Assembly (NCBI RefSeq): GCF_001439925.1
Contig: NZ_LMBV01000004.1
Coordinates: 337,446 to 401,445, forward strand
Direction of reading: 5' to 3'
DNA: 64,000 nt
Source of the DNA: Peribacillus muralis
GTDB lineage: Bacteria > Bacillota > Bacilli > Bacillales > DSM-1321
This document shows, one piece after another, positions 40,414 to 50,196 of the stretch. Below the pieces are notes generated by a model. The model saw only the letters and a program-made list of their open reading frames with translations, had not been told where the DNA came from and did not search any database. The translations under genes and the position numbers were made by a program. Numbering within the stretch: position 1 is the first letter of the stretch; each line of letters begins with the position of its first letter.

Positions 40414-40464
40414 ATACCATTTTTTCAATATAATTACAACGAACTAGTTTTATTTAATATAAAG

Positions 40465-40490
40465 GTTTATAGCCTTTATTCTGTGGGTAT
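40465..40490 (+). promoter_or_regulatory. Sigma-B-type promoter of the opuC operon
   Basis: GTTTAT (40465-40470), 14-nt spacer, GGGTAT (40485-40490), close to the sigma-B consensus GTTTAA-N14-GGGTAT. About 70 nt before opuCA. The homologous operon is sigma-B-dependent in Listeria. Confidence 0.7.
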
Positions 40491-40562
40491 AACAGACTGT
40501 GCATATAAAAAGGTAATATTTTTGTAAAATTTGTAATTGTACGAAAAATGGAGGTGCTTGTT

Positions 40563-41717
40563 ATGTTAAAAATCGAAAAAGTATCGAAAATCTACAAAGG
40601 AGGAAAAAAGGCTGTAAATAATATTTCATTGGACATAAAAAAAGGGGAGTTCATCTGCTTCATTGGTCCAAGTGGCTGTGGTAAGACGACGACCATGAAA
40701 ATGATTAACCGTCTAATTGAACCATCGGAAGGGCAGATCCTGATTAATGGGGAAAATATAATGGATAAAGATCCGGTTCAGTTACGAAGGGAGATCGGAT
40801 ACGTTATTCAGCAAATCGGACTTTTCCCTCACATGACGATTCTAGAAAATATCACTCTCGTTCCAAAACTGCTTAAGTGGAAGGAAGAGGAAAAAAAAGA
40901 ACGGGCGCTTGAATTGCTTCAGCTTGTCGATATGGGTCCTGAATATTTAGATAGGTATCCACACGAATTGAGCGGCGGTCAGCAGCAAAGAATTGGCGTA
41001 CTACGGGCACTTGCATCCAATCCGCCGCTTATTTTAATGGATGAACCTTTTGGTGCACTCGACCCGATTACCCGCGATGCCCTGCAGGAGGAATTTAAAC
41101 ATCTTCAACGGACGTTGAACAAAACCATTGTTTTCGTTACTCATGATATGGATGAAGCGATTAAGTTAGCGGATCGGATCGTCATTTTGAAGGCTGGGGA
41201 AATCGTTCAAGTGGGGACACCGGATGAAATTCTCAGAAATCCAGTGAACGAATTCGTCGAAGAATTCATCGGTAAAGACCGATTGCTTCAAACAAGACCG
41301 CATCTTGAGTTAGTGCTACAAATCATGAGTCGTAATCCGATTTCCATCACAGAGGATAAGTCCCTTACCGATGCCATCAAGATCATGCGTGAGAAAAGGG
41401 TGGATTCCTTACTGGTTGTCGATGAGCAAAATGCCTTGAAGGGGTACGTGGATATAGAAACGATCAGTGAATACCGTAAAAAAGCAACATTCATCAGTGA
41501 AGTGATCAATACAGAAGTTTATTCGGTGAATCAAGATTCTTTAATCCGTGATTCCGTTCAGAAGATATTGAAACGGGGATTCAAATACGTGCCGGTGGTT
41601 GACCACCATAACCATTTGGTCGGAATTGTCACTAGGGCAACATTAGTCGACATCGTATATGACAGCATCTGGGGGGAGGAAGAAAGTCAAATAGCTGAAA
41701 TGGTTGAAATGTTTTAG
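40563..41717 (+). CDS. opuCA: Glycine betaine/carnitine/choline ABC importer, ATPase
   Basis: A 384-aa ATPase of the osmoprotectant uptake transporter. Walker A IGPSGCGKTTT, Q-loop QQIGLFPHM, signature HELSGGQQQRIGVLRAL, Walker B LILMDEPFGALDP, H-loop VTHDMDEA. Two C-terminal CBS domains from about residue 250 (MSRNPISITEDKSLTDA; SLIRDSVQKILKRGFKYVPVVD) are expected to sense ionic strength or nucleotides. ATG 40563 is 8 nt from GGAGG (40550-40554). The four genes are tightly spaced. Confidence 0.93.
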   Translation: MLKIEKVSKIYKGGKKAVNNISLDIKKGEFICFIGPSGCGKTTTMKMINRLIEPSEGQILINGENIMDKDPVQLRREIGYVIQQIGLFPHMTILENITLVPKLLKWKEEEKKERALELLQLVDMGPEYLDRYPHELSGGQQQRIGVLRALASNPPLILMDEPFGALDPITRDALQEEFKHLQRTLNKTIVFVTHDMDEAIKLADRIVILKAGEIVQVGTPDEILRNPVNEFVEEFIGKDRLLQTRPHLELVLQIMSRNPISITEDKSLTDAIKIMREKRVDSLLVVDEQNALKGYVDIETISEYRKKATFISEVINTEVYSVNQDSLIRDSVQKILKRGFKYVPVVDHHNHLVGIVTRATLVDIVYDSIWGEEESQIAEMVEMF

Positions 41718-41729
41718 GAGGTGTATAAG

Positions 41730-43312
<1,583 letters not shown>

Positions 43313-43328
43313 CGGGAGGTGCTAATGA

Positions 43329-43991
43329 ATGGAAACCTTACAACAGCTGGTAACGTATTATTCGCAAAATTGGATGTATGTGCTTACTGAGTTTTATCGT
43401 CACTTTTTAATGTCCGCTTACGGTGTATTATTTGCCGCCATCGTTGCCATCCCGATAGGGATTTTCATCGCTAAGCATAAGAAATTGAGTACATGGGTAT
43501 TTTCGATAACGAATGTGATACAAACTACACCAGCACTGGCTATGCTTGCTCTGCTTATGCTGGTTATGGGGTTAGGTTCAAATACCGTCATTTTGTCTTT
43601 GTTTTTGTATTCGCTACTTCCAATTCTAAGAAATACATATGTCGGAATTACAAGTATAGACCATGCCTATTTAGAATCTGGCAAGGCAATGGGAATGACC
43701 AAATTCCAGCTACTAAGAATGGTCGAGCTGCCTTTATCATTATCGGTCATCATGGCTGGTTTACGTACAGCACTTGTCGTTGCAATCGGGGTCACCGCAG
43801 TCGGTACCTTCGTTGGCGCAGGCGGCCTGGGCGATATCATCGTCAGAGGAACGAATGCTTCCAATGGGACGGCAATCATACTGGCAGGTGCGATTCCGAC
43901 GGCATTGATGGCCATACTTGCGGATCTATTGCTCGGGTGGATCGAGCGAGCTCTTTCACCGATAAAAAAGAAAAAGATTCATACTGCTTGA
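43329..43991 (+). CDS. opuCD: Osmoprotectant ABC importer second permease
   Basis: A 220-aa permease with coupling loop YLESGKAMGMTKFQLLRMVELPLSLSVIMAGLR and downstream GTFVGAGGLGDIIVRGTN, paralogous to OpuCB. ATG 43329 follows GGGAGGTG. It closes the operon: a terminator follows at 44011. Confidence 0.92.
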   Translation: METLQQLVTYYSQNWMYVLTEFYRHFLMSAYGVLFAAIVAIPIGIFIAKHKKLSTWVFSITNVIQTTPALAMLALLMLVMGLGSNTVILSLFLYSLLPILRNTYVGITSIDHAYLESGKAMGMTKFQLLRMVELPLSLSVIMAGLRTALVVAIGVTAVGTFVGAGGLGDIIVRGTNASNGTAIILAGAIPTALMAILADLLLGWIERALSPIKKKKIHTA

Positions 43992-44010
43992 TATAAAACA
44001 AAGCAGAAAA

Positions 44011-44050
44011 AAGGGACCGGTGCAGCTAATGCATGGGTCCCTTCCCTTTG
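44011..44050 (+). terminator. Terminator of opuCABCD
   Basis: AAGGGACC (44011-44018) with GGTCCCTT (44036-44043), inner TGCA/TGCA pairing, then CCCTTT. Confidence 0.8.
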
Positions 44051-44109
44051 GAATCGGGGTGGTTCATCATGATCATCGATCCAGTACAACTCAAGCAGTG
44101 GTTGGTTCC

Positions 44110-44134
44110 GTTTTATATTTACGGAAAAGGGTAA
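44110..44134 (+). promoter_or_regulatory. Sigma-B-type promoter of speD
   Basis: GTTTTA (44110-44115), 13-nt spacer, GGGTAA (44129-44134), followed 40 nt later by the speD start. Second sigma-B-like promoter within 4 kb. Confidence 0.65.
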
Positions 44135-44175
44135 CTATAAGGGAAGTGGAAAAAAATATATAAGGGGAATCGATC

Positions 44176-44997
44176 ATGAAACTGACACCAGAGCAACGAA
44201 TCGAACTACACGGCTTCAATAATCTCACGAAGTCATTAAGTTTTAATATGTATGATATCTGCTATACAAAAACCCGGGAAGAGAGAGAAGCATACCTGGA
44301 TTATATCGACGAGCAATACAATGCAGAAAGGCTTTCGAAAATTTTACATAACGTGGCGGATTTAATCGGGGCGCATGTATTAAACACGGCCAAGCAGGAT
44401 TATGTACCTCAGGGAGCCAGTGTTACCATTCTTGTTTCAGAAGGACCTGTCGTCGAGGTGCCCACTGGTTCTTATGAGGAATCACCTGGTCCATTACCTG
44501 ATAATGTCGTCATGCAGCTGGACAAAAGCCACATTACAGTACATACATACCCTGAATTTCATCCTAATGAAGGCATAAGCACCTTCAGAGCTGATATCGA
44601 TGTTTCAACCTGTGGTGAGATATCCCCTCTTAAAGCCCTTAATTATCTTATCCATTCCTTCGACACCGACATCATCACCATCGATTATCGGGTAAGAGGG
44701 TTTACAAGAGATAAAGACGGCCGGAAATTGTTCATTGACCATGATATCAATTCGATTCAAAACTATATTCCTGAAGAAGTGAAGGGACTATTTGACATGA
44801 TTGATGTGAATGTATACCAGGAAAATATATTCCATACAAAATGTAAGCTGAAAAGGTTCGATATCAATAATTACTTATTCGGGTATACGGAGGAAAAACT
44901 AAATTCAGAGGAACGGCAGGAAATCATTGCAAGGCTCCAAACCGAAATGGATGAAATTTTTTATGGGGCCAATGTTCCCCATCCAAAAGAGAACTAA
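44176..44997 (+). CDS. speD: S-adenosylmethionine decarboxylase proenzyme, long proteobacterial-type
   Basis: Pyruvoyl enzyme that makes decarboxylated SAM for spermidine synthesis. The 273-aa proenzyme has [19 protein letters not shown] at the start and the self-cleavage site in [16 protein letters not shown], where the Ser after Lys becomes the pyruvoyl group. The following [20 protein letters not shown] contains the catalytic Cys. This is the long E. coli-like class, not the ~126-aa SpeH of B. subtilis. AAGGGGA precedes ATG 44176. Confidence 0.93.
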   Translation: MKLTPEQRIELHGFNNLTKSLSFNMYDICYTKTREEREAYLDYIDEQYNAERLSKILHNVADLIGAHVLNTAKQDYVPQGASVTILVSEGPVVEVPTGSYEESPGPLPDNVVMQLDKSHITVHTYPEFHPNEGISTFRADIDVSTCGEISPLKALNYLIHSFDTDIITIDYRVRGFTRDKDGRKLFIDHDINSIQNYIPEEVKGLFDMIDVNVYQENIFHTKCKLKRFDINNYLFGYTEEKLNSEERQEIIARLQTEMDEIFYGANVPHPKEN

Positions 44998-45010
44998 GGT
45001 TTGCTTGAGA

Positions 45011-45054
45011 CAGTGGACAAACTCGTTTAAAATGGAGTTTGCCTACTGTTTTTT
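45011..45054 (+). terminator. Terminator of speD
   Basis: CAGTGGACAAACTC (45011-45024) with GAGTTTGCCTACTG (45035-45048), two non-Watson-Crick pairs, then TTTTTT. Member of the GACAAACTC hairpin family. Confidence 0.85.
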
Positions 45055-45162
45055 AATTTTAAAAATTAGACCGTACTTTCCTCATTCCACATTTCATTTA
45101 CTTGAAGTAAGGAGATCTTCATAAGTTTTATTGCTAATTCCAAATATAAAAATATAACTACT

Positions 45163-45603
45163 TCAACTCATATTCATATCGTTGGAGTCATTTCTATCAA
45201 TGGTCGGCCTATTTCGCTTGATAGGAAAGATAGTCTGTAACCTTTCATCTCTAAGATAAATACCTCCCCAAGTTAATACTGCAAAATAAACAGGAAATAA
45301 GGTATGTGAAATCAGAGGATTATCTAAACGAATATGAGAAGCGATTACCCCACCAAAAAAACCTGTTAAAAGAATGGCACCAAGTATGGATGTTTGTGGC
45401 AGCGCGTATAGGATTGCTGAAACAAGTCCTAACGCACCTATGATTATCACATGATGTTCAGCAAATCCCATTTCCACCGTTCCATCTACCATTACTTTTA
45501 GTTTAAGCATCTTCGTGATACCATCAAACAACATAAAAAGTATAACAATACTACTCATTACTCTCGCCGTCCAAAGACGACTTTTAGAAATGGAATTCTT
45601 CAA
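45163..45603 (-). CDS. DoxX-like integral membrane protein
   Basis: A four-helix membrane protein (146 aa from TTG 45603; 154 aa if ATG 45627 is used). Helices lie about at SIVILFMLFDGITKML, IIIGALGLVSAILYAL, GAILLTGFFGGVIASHI and LFPVYFAVLTWGGIYL, matching DoxX/DUF4260-like proteins. TTG 45603 is preferred because AGGAGAGG lies just upstream of it, whereas ATG 45627 has none. It follows the DUF1801 gene on the same strand. Function unknown. Confidence 0.75.
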   Translation of the reverse strand: MKNSISKSRLWTARVMSSIVILFMLFDGITKMLKLKVMVDGTVEMGFAEHHVIIIGALGLVSAILYALPQTSILGAILLTGFFGGVIASHIRLDNPLISHTLFPVYFAVLTWGGIYLRDERLQTIFPIKRNRPTIDRNDSNDMNMS

Positions 45604-45623
45604 AGTATCCTCTCCTCTTTTTT

Positions 45624-45962
45624 TCATAAATTTAATGAAGAAAGCTGAACCAAGGAGATAAGCTGATCGTAATCAGGTTTCTCATCTTTAAGTATCTTTA
45701 ATGTTTTTCTTTCTGAAGGACCATCAAAACTTGGGGGGATTTCAAGGTCTGTCGTATTAAATATTGTAAAGCTAACAACCTTCTTGGATGTTGATATTAC
45801 AGCAGCATATTTACCATTTTTTAAAAAATGCGGTTTTTTGTACTGCATTCTTTCTTGTACTTCAGGAATCGCATGATGTATGGATTCTCGAAGATCATTG
45901 CATAATTGTAACTGCCATGGTTCATCTAAACTTTGAATGAAATTCGTAACTTCTTGATCCAC
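45624..45962 (-). CDS. DUF1801 / YdhG-like protein
   Basis: A 112-aa soluble protein, MDQEVTNFIQSLDEPWQLQL onward, with IHHAIPEVQERMQYKKPHFL and YAAVISTSKKVVSFTIFNT, typical of the DUF1801/YdhG domain. GGAGAGAG lies upstream on the minus strand. Encoded directly before the DoxX-like gene, so probably one unit. Function unknown. Confidence 0.8.
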   Translation of the reverse strand: MDQEVTNFIQSLDEPWQLQLCNDLRESIHHAIPEVQERMQYKKPHFLKNGKYAAVISTSKKVVSFTIFNTTDLEIPPSFDGPSERKTLKILKDEKPDYDQLISLVQLSSLNL

Positions 45963-46137
45963 AAAAACTCTCTCCTTCCAATTTATAGGTAAAAAACCTT
46001 ACTAATGGTAAGTTATAGAATTTTATGGTAAATTATAACTTTTTAATTGTCAATGGAATTTTTGTGATAGGAAAATCTCGAAAAGACTTTCACCATATTT
46101 TCATGCCGGAGCACCGGCCGCCCTCTGTAAAGCTGAG

Positions 46138-46203
46138 GATTGGAAGGGAAATCAACCACTCCACTTTACTAGTTGTGAATAGCAACAAAGTATGCGAAAA
46201 CAG
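46138..46203. repeat. Interspersed intergenic repeat, copy 3
   Basis: Contains GTGAATAGCAACAAAGTATG and CGAAAACAG, aligning with 12510-12567 (GTGAATAGCGACAACGTATG, GAAAACAG) and with 9707-9731. A 98-codon frame across this segment (46025-46321) is probably not a gene. Confidence 0.6.
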
Positions 46204-46354
46204 CTCTTTGAAAAGAGGAATAAAATGGAAATTGTGTGGTAACATTATTTTAAAGAACTCAAAATATGGTGTTAGGGCTAATTCATATATTTTGATAGTG
46301 GAAGGGCTATTGACGTTTTAGGGGGAACTTACAACGTGAAGTGAATATAATGAC

Positions 46355-46385
46355 AAAGCCGAATTCCATTGGCGAATCCGGCTTA
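46355..46385. terminator. Hairpin at the 3' side of the YeiH-family gene
   Basis: AAGCCGAATTCC and GGCGAATCCGGCTT can pair imperfectly, related in sequence to the rph terminator at 39994. It lies 40 nt beyond the stop of the minus-strand gene at 46427. No clear T-run on that strand. Confidence 0.5.
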
Positions 46386-46426
46386 GAGTCAAGTATGCCT
46401 TCGAACCGATGCTTGTCTTGTTCCTG

Positions 46427-47449
46427 TTAATTCAAGTGAAAAACGTGAACCAAGACATACCCGAGGAGCGATAATAAAATGGAGCCTATCAGCCCGGCCG
46501 CAAATGGTTTTGCGCCATATTTTCTAAAGGTCCAGAGGTCTATGTTCAAGCCGAGCCCAGCCATCGACATGGCCATGAGAATATAAGAAAGCGTTACGAG
46601 CATTTCCGTGACAGATTCAGGAACGATTCCCGAGGAATTGAGGGTACTCATGAATAAAAATCCAAAGATGAACCAAGGTATCTGCAACGATTTCCAAGAA
46701 GACTTGTTAACTCCAGCTGATCGCTCTTTCCAATTCATCAAGAAGCCGATAAGTAGAGCAACCGGGATGAGCAGGGCGACCCTCGTTAACTTGACCATGA
46801 CGGCCAAGTCCACTGCTTCGTTTCCACCTGGTGCGGCGGCGGCGATGACGTGGGCAATCTCATGAAGCGTAGCTCCAGCAAAGATCCCGTAGCCAGGATG
46901 AGATAACCCGAGTAAAGGGTATAGGATCGTGTAACCGAAGGTGAAGGTTGTGCCTAAGACCGCGACTGTCGCAACGGCAACGGCTGTTTCCTTTTCCTTT
47001 GCTTTAATTTGCGTTGAAATGGCCAGAATGGCAGCTGCGCCACAAATTCCGGTTCCGCAAGCTGTCAAAATGCCTAGCTTTTTATCTACTTTAAAAAGGC
47101 GGGTCAAGCCATAGACTACCAATATAGCAAATACAAGGCTAATGGCACCGACGGCAAATGTACGGGGTCCGGCAATGAATATATCCTTTAGGTTCAAGCG
47201 CATTCCCAACAGGATAATCCCGACCCGCAAAAGGACTTTACTGGAATAATTTGTACCGGAGGCTGCATATGCGGGAACACCAAAAATGTATTTCCAGGCT
47301 ACGCCTATTAGTATCGCAAGAACTAGCTGACCGATTATATGAAGGAAGGGCAGCTCTGCTAAGTATTTTGCTGCGATAGCAATTATCAAAGTCAAGCTTA
47401 CTCCTATTGTAAATCCAAGCTTTTTTGTTTTTACCTCTGTTCGTTCCAT
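46427..47449 (-). CDS. YeiH/UPF0324-family putative sulfate/anion exporter
   Basis: A 340-aa protein with about ten membrane segments. Family hallmarks: AILIGVAWKYIFG, LLRVGIILLGMRLNLKDI, ACGTGICGAAAILAIS and AGATLHEIAHVIAAA. Homologues are labelled putative sulfate exporters (PSE); a role in taurine/sulfur metabolism has been suggested but is not proven. Start ATG 47449 has GGAG 8 nt upstream; GTG 47458 is less likely. Divergent from a LysR gene, a common arrangement for this family. Confidence 0.88.
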   Translation of the reverse strand: MERTEVKTKKLGFTIGVSLTLIIAIAAKYLAELPFLHIIGQLVLAILIGVAWKYIFGVPAYAASGTNYSSKVLLRVGIILLGMRLNLKDIFIAGPRTFAVGAISLVFAILVVYGLTRLFKVDKKLGILTACGTGICGAAAILAISTQIKAKEKETAVAVATVAVLGTTFTFGYTILYPLLGLSHPGYGIFAGATLHEIAHVIAAAAPGGNEAVDLAVMVKLTRVALLIPVALLIGFLMNWKERSAGVNKSSWKSLQIPWFIFGFLFMSTLNSSGIVPESVTEMLVTLSYILMAMSMAGLGLNIDLWTFRKYGAKPFAAGLIGSILLSLLGYVLVHVFHLN

Positions 47450-47581
47450 CGTAATCACTCCATCTATGCTGATGACTCTACTTTAAAGTGAACTGTACAA
47501 TAAGTGAAATATATTTTTGCTATTTCAATAATCAGTTTTACTTATGATAAAATAATCTTAAGAAAATTAAGGGGGGAAATC

Positions 47582-48466
47582 ATGGATCCTTTAAGAGTAT
47601 TCGTTACTGTAATTGAACAGAAAAACTTTTCCCGGGCAGGGGAAATCCTGAACCTGTCCCAGCCAGGGGTAAGCCTTCATATAAGGAATTTGGAGAATGA
47701 GTTAGGAACGAAGTTAATATATCGCTCCCCGAAACAAGTCCAAATAACGGAACCCGGAAAAATTTTATATCGTCATGCGAAGCAAATGCTTAATTCTTAT
47801 GAGACGGCCATAAGGGAAATCAATGATTTCAATAATGTTGTAAGCGGAACGATGACAATAGGTGCCAGCTTTACAATCGGGGAATATTACCTTCCAAAGG
47901 TTTTGGCGGAATATGCGGCGCAATATCCGCTGGTGGATATACAGATCATCATCTCCAATTCAAATGAAGTCATTCAAGGGATTCGATCAAATCAGCTCGA
48001 TATAGGCTTGATTGAAGGGGAAACGAATCATAAGGATATTCAAGTTAGCCCATTCATGAAGGATGAGATGATTGTCGTCGTTCCTCCGGTTCATCCACTT
48101 TCACAAATGGATATCATTGATAGCTCCTTTCTGCAGAATCAAACCTGGGTGTTTAGGGAGCAAGGATCAGGCACACGTACATATTCGGATAAACTTCTAA
48201 GCAGCCTGGAGCTGAACGTCGAGCGAAGCTTTATTTTCAGCAGTATCCAAGGGGTGAAAGAAGCCGTCATGGCTGGGCTAGGGATTGCTCTGTTATCCCG
48301 ATTGACTGTTCAAAAGGAATTGAAATCCAAGGAATTGAAAACCTTTCACTTGAAAACTGAACCCATTATCAGGCCATTTTCAATCGTGAAAAAGTTAGAC
48401 TTCGAAGCATCAAAAGCATTGGAGCTATTTTTAAAGAAGGTTGAAAAATTTTCCTTAAGGGAATAG
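47582..48466 (+). CDS. LysR-family transcriptional regulator (CysL/YeiE-like)
   Basis: A 294-aa regulator. N-terminal winged HTH: MDPLRVFVTVIEQKNFSRAG then LNLSQPGVSLHIRNLENELG. Effector-binding domain from about residue 90 (TMTIGASFTIGEYYLPKVL). ATG 47582 follows AAGGGGGGAAATC; the frame is open upstream to 47504 but that part has no start signal. It is divergent from the YeiH-family gene and probably controls it from the 130-nt gap, where AATAAGTGAAAT and TTTTACTTATGA form loosely symmetric half-sites. Confidence 0.88.
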   Translation: MDPLRVFVTVIEQKNFSRAGEILNLSQPGVSLHIRNLENELGTKLIYRSPKQVQITEPGKILYRHAKQMLNSYETAIREINDFNNVVSGTMTIGASFTIGEYYLPKVLAEYAAQYPLVDIQIIISNSNEVIQGIRSNQLDIGLIEGETNHKDIQVSPFMKDEMIVVVPPVHPLSQMDIIDSSFLQNQTWVFREQGSGTRTYSDKLLSSLELNVERSFIFSSIQGVKEAVMAGLGIALLSRLTVQKELKSKELKTFHLKTEPIIRPFSIVKKLDFEASKALELFLKKVEKFSLRE

Positions 48467-48473
48467 CAAGAAG

Positions 48474-48530
48474 AAAAAATGTCGGCTCCTTTTCAAGAAC
48501 GAAGGGGGCGGACATTTTTTTATGACGAAT
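48474..48530 (+). terminator. Terminator of the LysR gene
   Basis: AAAAAATGTCGGC with GGCGGACATTTTTT, extended by CCTTTTC/GAAGGGG, ending in a T-run. Confidence 0.85.
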
Positions 48531-48708
48531 TCTTTTTTTCAATTGTACTGAAAACGTCGAAAGTATTTTGGAATAGGGGGCTTGAAAGAGCAATATTTAC
48601 GTATTTTCAGATAATGACAAACATATAAATGAACTAAGCAGTTTCCCTTGATGGCTAAGACGCTAACCGACTTTCTTTCATTTTATTATCATAAAAGGAG
48701 CAATTACA

Positions 48709-49602
48709 TTGGCTATAGAGGAGCAGGAAGATAAACGGATTTCTGTTTTCGACAGAATTATAGGTTTCATGCCAAAATTTTATGTGATTGGTACTATTCT
48801 AATTTTTGTTTATACGCTTGTAGCGATGGGTGATTTAGCTTTTGAATCTTGGAAGAATCCTGAGGAAGCGGCCATTCCGGTACATCCTCAAAACCCTCCC
48901 GCTTCTGCAGGTTTTCAACATACATTGATAACGTTAATCATCGAACCGATCGTAACGTCTGAATTTTATCAAATCATTTTTAATACGTTATTTCTGTATC
49001 TTGTTTGGATTTTGCTTTTCCTATTGGCACCGATCGCTTTTTATCGATTAAAGCACTTTAAGTTTTTTAATATAGAAATAGAAATTGAAAAACAAGATGC
49101 GGCCGTATACGAGGTATTCAGCGTGAGCAGCTCGAAAATGAAATTTGCCGCGCACTTAACTTCCGAGGAATATCAATTGGAAATATCAGGGATAATTGCC
49201 GACAGCAAGGAATTTAAAGCACCCTTAATGTATACACTGGACAGTGCGGTTGACTTTTATTCCGATCAATTAGATTTGAATTTCACCTACGAAATCTATA
49301 CGTTGAACCAGTTCAAGAAAGCAAAATTGCCTAAATCGATCAAAGCGATGCTTGATAAGTCAATTCAAACGGGAGATCCCTGCATTTCGAATAAAAGCAA
49401 CAGTGATAGTGAATATTACAAGAACTTCCTCCTGCATTATTTCGAAAACATCGATGGGAAATTCGTAACAGTGTTAAACAGTTATCAAACGGAATTCGAT
49501 ACATTCGATAAATCACTAATCAAAATCCTGCATAATGTCGTTTACGATTACTACCTGCAGTATCAGTACATTTATGATGCAACTGATAGTAAGGATAAAT
49601 GA
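48709..49602 (+). CDS. Membrane protein of unknown function
   Basis: A 297-aa protein. Two transmembrane segments: FYVIGTILIFVYTLVAMGDL (about 23-42) and FNTLFLYLVWILLFLLAPIA (about 91-110). The remaining 180 residues form a soluble, mixed alpha/beta domain beginning YRLKHFKFFNIEIEIEKQDA. No family was recognised. Start is TTG 48709, 8 nt after AAAGGAG. Monocistronic, between terminators. Confidence 0.7.
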   Translation: MAIEEQEDKRISVFDRIIGFMPKFYVIGTILIFVYTLVAMGDLAFESWKNPEEAAIPVHPQNPPASAGFQHTLITLIIEPIVTSEFYQIIFNTLFLYLVWILLFLLAPIAFYRLKHFKFFNIEIEIEKQDAAVYEVFSVSSSKMKFAAHLTSEEYQLEISGIIADSKEFKAPLMYTLDSAVDFYSDQLDLNFTYEIYTLNQFKKAKLPKSIKAMLDKSIQTGDPCISNKSNSDSEYYKNFLLHYFENIDGKFVTVLNSYQTEFDTFDKSLIKILHNVVYDYYLQYQYIYDATDSKDK

Positions 49603-50040
49603 GCCGACCTTCTCCATAAATAAAAAAACCACCCTACAAGTGGTTATTTTTTTTGGCAAGGTGATTATTTATGATATTTTGGACAATCACATTGTTACCG
49701 ATGAGCTCAGACGATCTCTTGACGTTCTGTTCCCGAAAGTCCATGTTCTTGATTTTTTTAGATTTTTTCCCATTTTTAAAATTATTGAAGGCATGTAGAA
49801 AAGCTATCTGAATCACTCCCCTTATAGATTAGTATATTCATATTGTGGATAAAATTTCATAAAAAAACCTAATTTTACAGAAAAAAATTAAAGGGTATTT
49901 TGAATTCAATCCGAATTTATTTATGAATTTATTTATGTATGTGTTGTTCAATATATTATTTTTAAAGAATCCCCAATAAATAAAATAAATGTCAATAAAA
50001 AAAGAAAATTAAAATATTCGCAAAATATATTTGTTACATA
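49603..50040. other. AT-rich intergenic region upstream of the lasso cluster
   Basis: A terminator follows the preceding gene; the rest is very AT-rich (long A/T stretches at 49850-50030) without a supported gene. Confidence 0.4.
49627..49654 (+). terminator. Terminator of the 48709 gene
   Basis: AACCAC (49627-49632) with GTGGTT (49640-49645), then ATTTTTTTT. Confidence 0.75.
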
Positions 50041-50110
50041 TTGACAGTTGTTTAGCGGAGGTGGTACTTTATACATAGGATGTTCTTTATAAAGAACGAA
50101 GACAAAGAAC
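50041..50110 (+). promoter_or_regulatory. Promoter and SinR-like operator of the lasso operon
   Basis: TTGACA at 50041-50046 and TTGTTT at 50048-50053 are candidate -35 boxes; TACTTT (50065-50070) or TATACA (50070-50075) are candidate -10 boxes. A perfect 16-bp palindrome, GTTCTTTATAAAGAAC, lies at 50082-50097, about at the transcription start, and a further half-site AAAGAAC is at 50104-50110. The half matches the SinR consensus GTTCTYT. Confidence 0.7.
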
Positions 50111-50196
50111 TGTAATCCTATTCAATGAGGAATATTTTTTCTAAGTAGCATGCTATAAATTATTTATCTTGAATGCTCACCGCCAGGAGGAGAAAA

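Noticed and set aside
46025-46321. 98-codon frame on the plus strand
   Set aside because: Crosses intergenic repeat copy 3, no ribosome binding site, no family resemblance.
49634-49816. Lys-rich 60-codon frame on the minus strand
   Set aside because: The SD-like AAGGGGA abuts the GTG start with no spacing, and the frame overlaps the terminator of the preceding gene.
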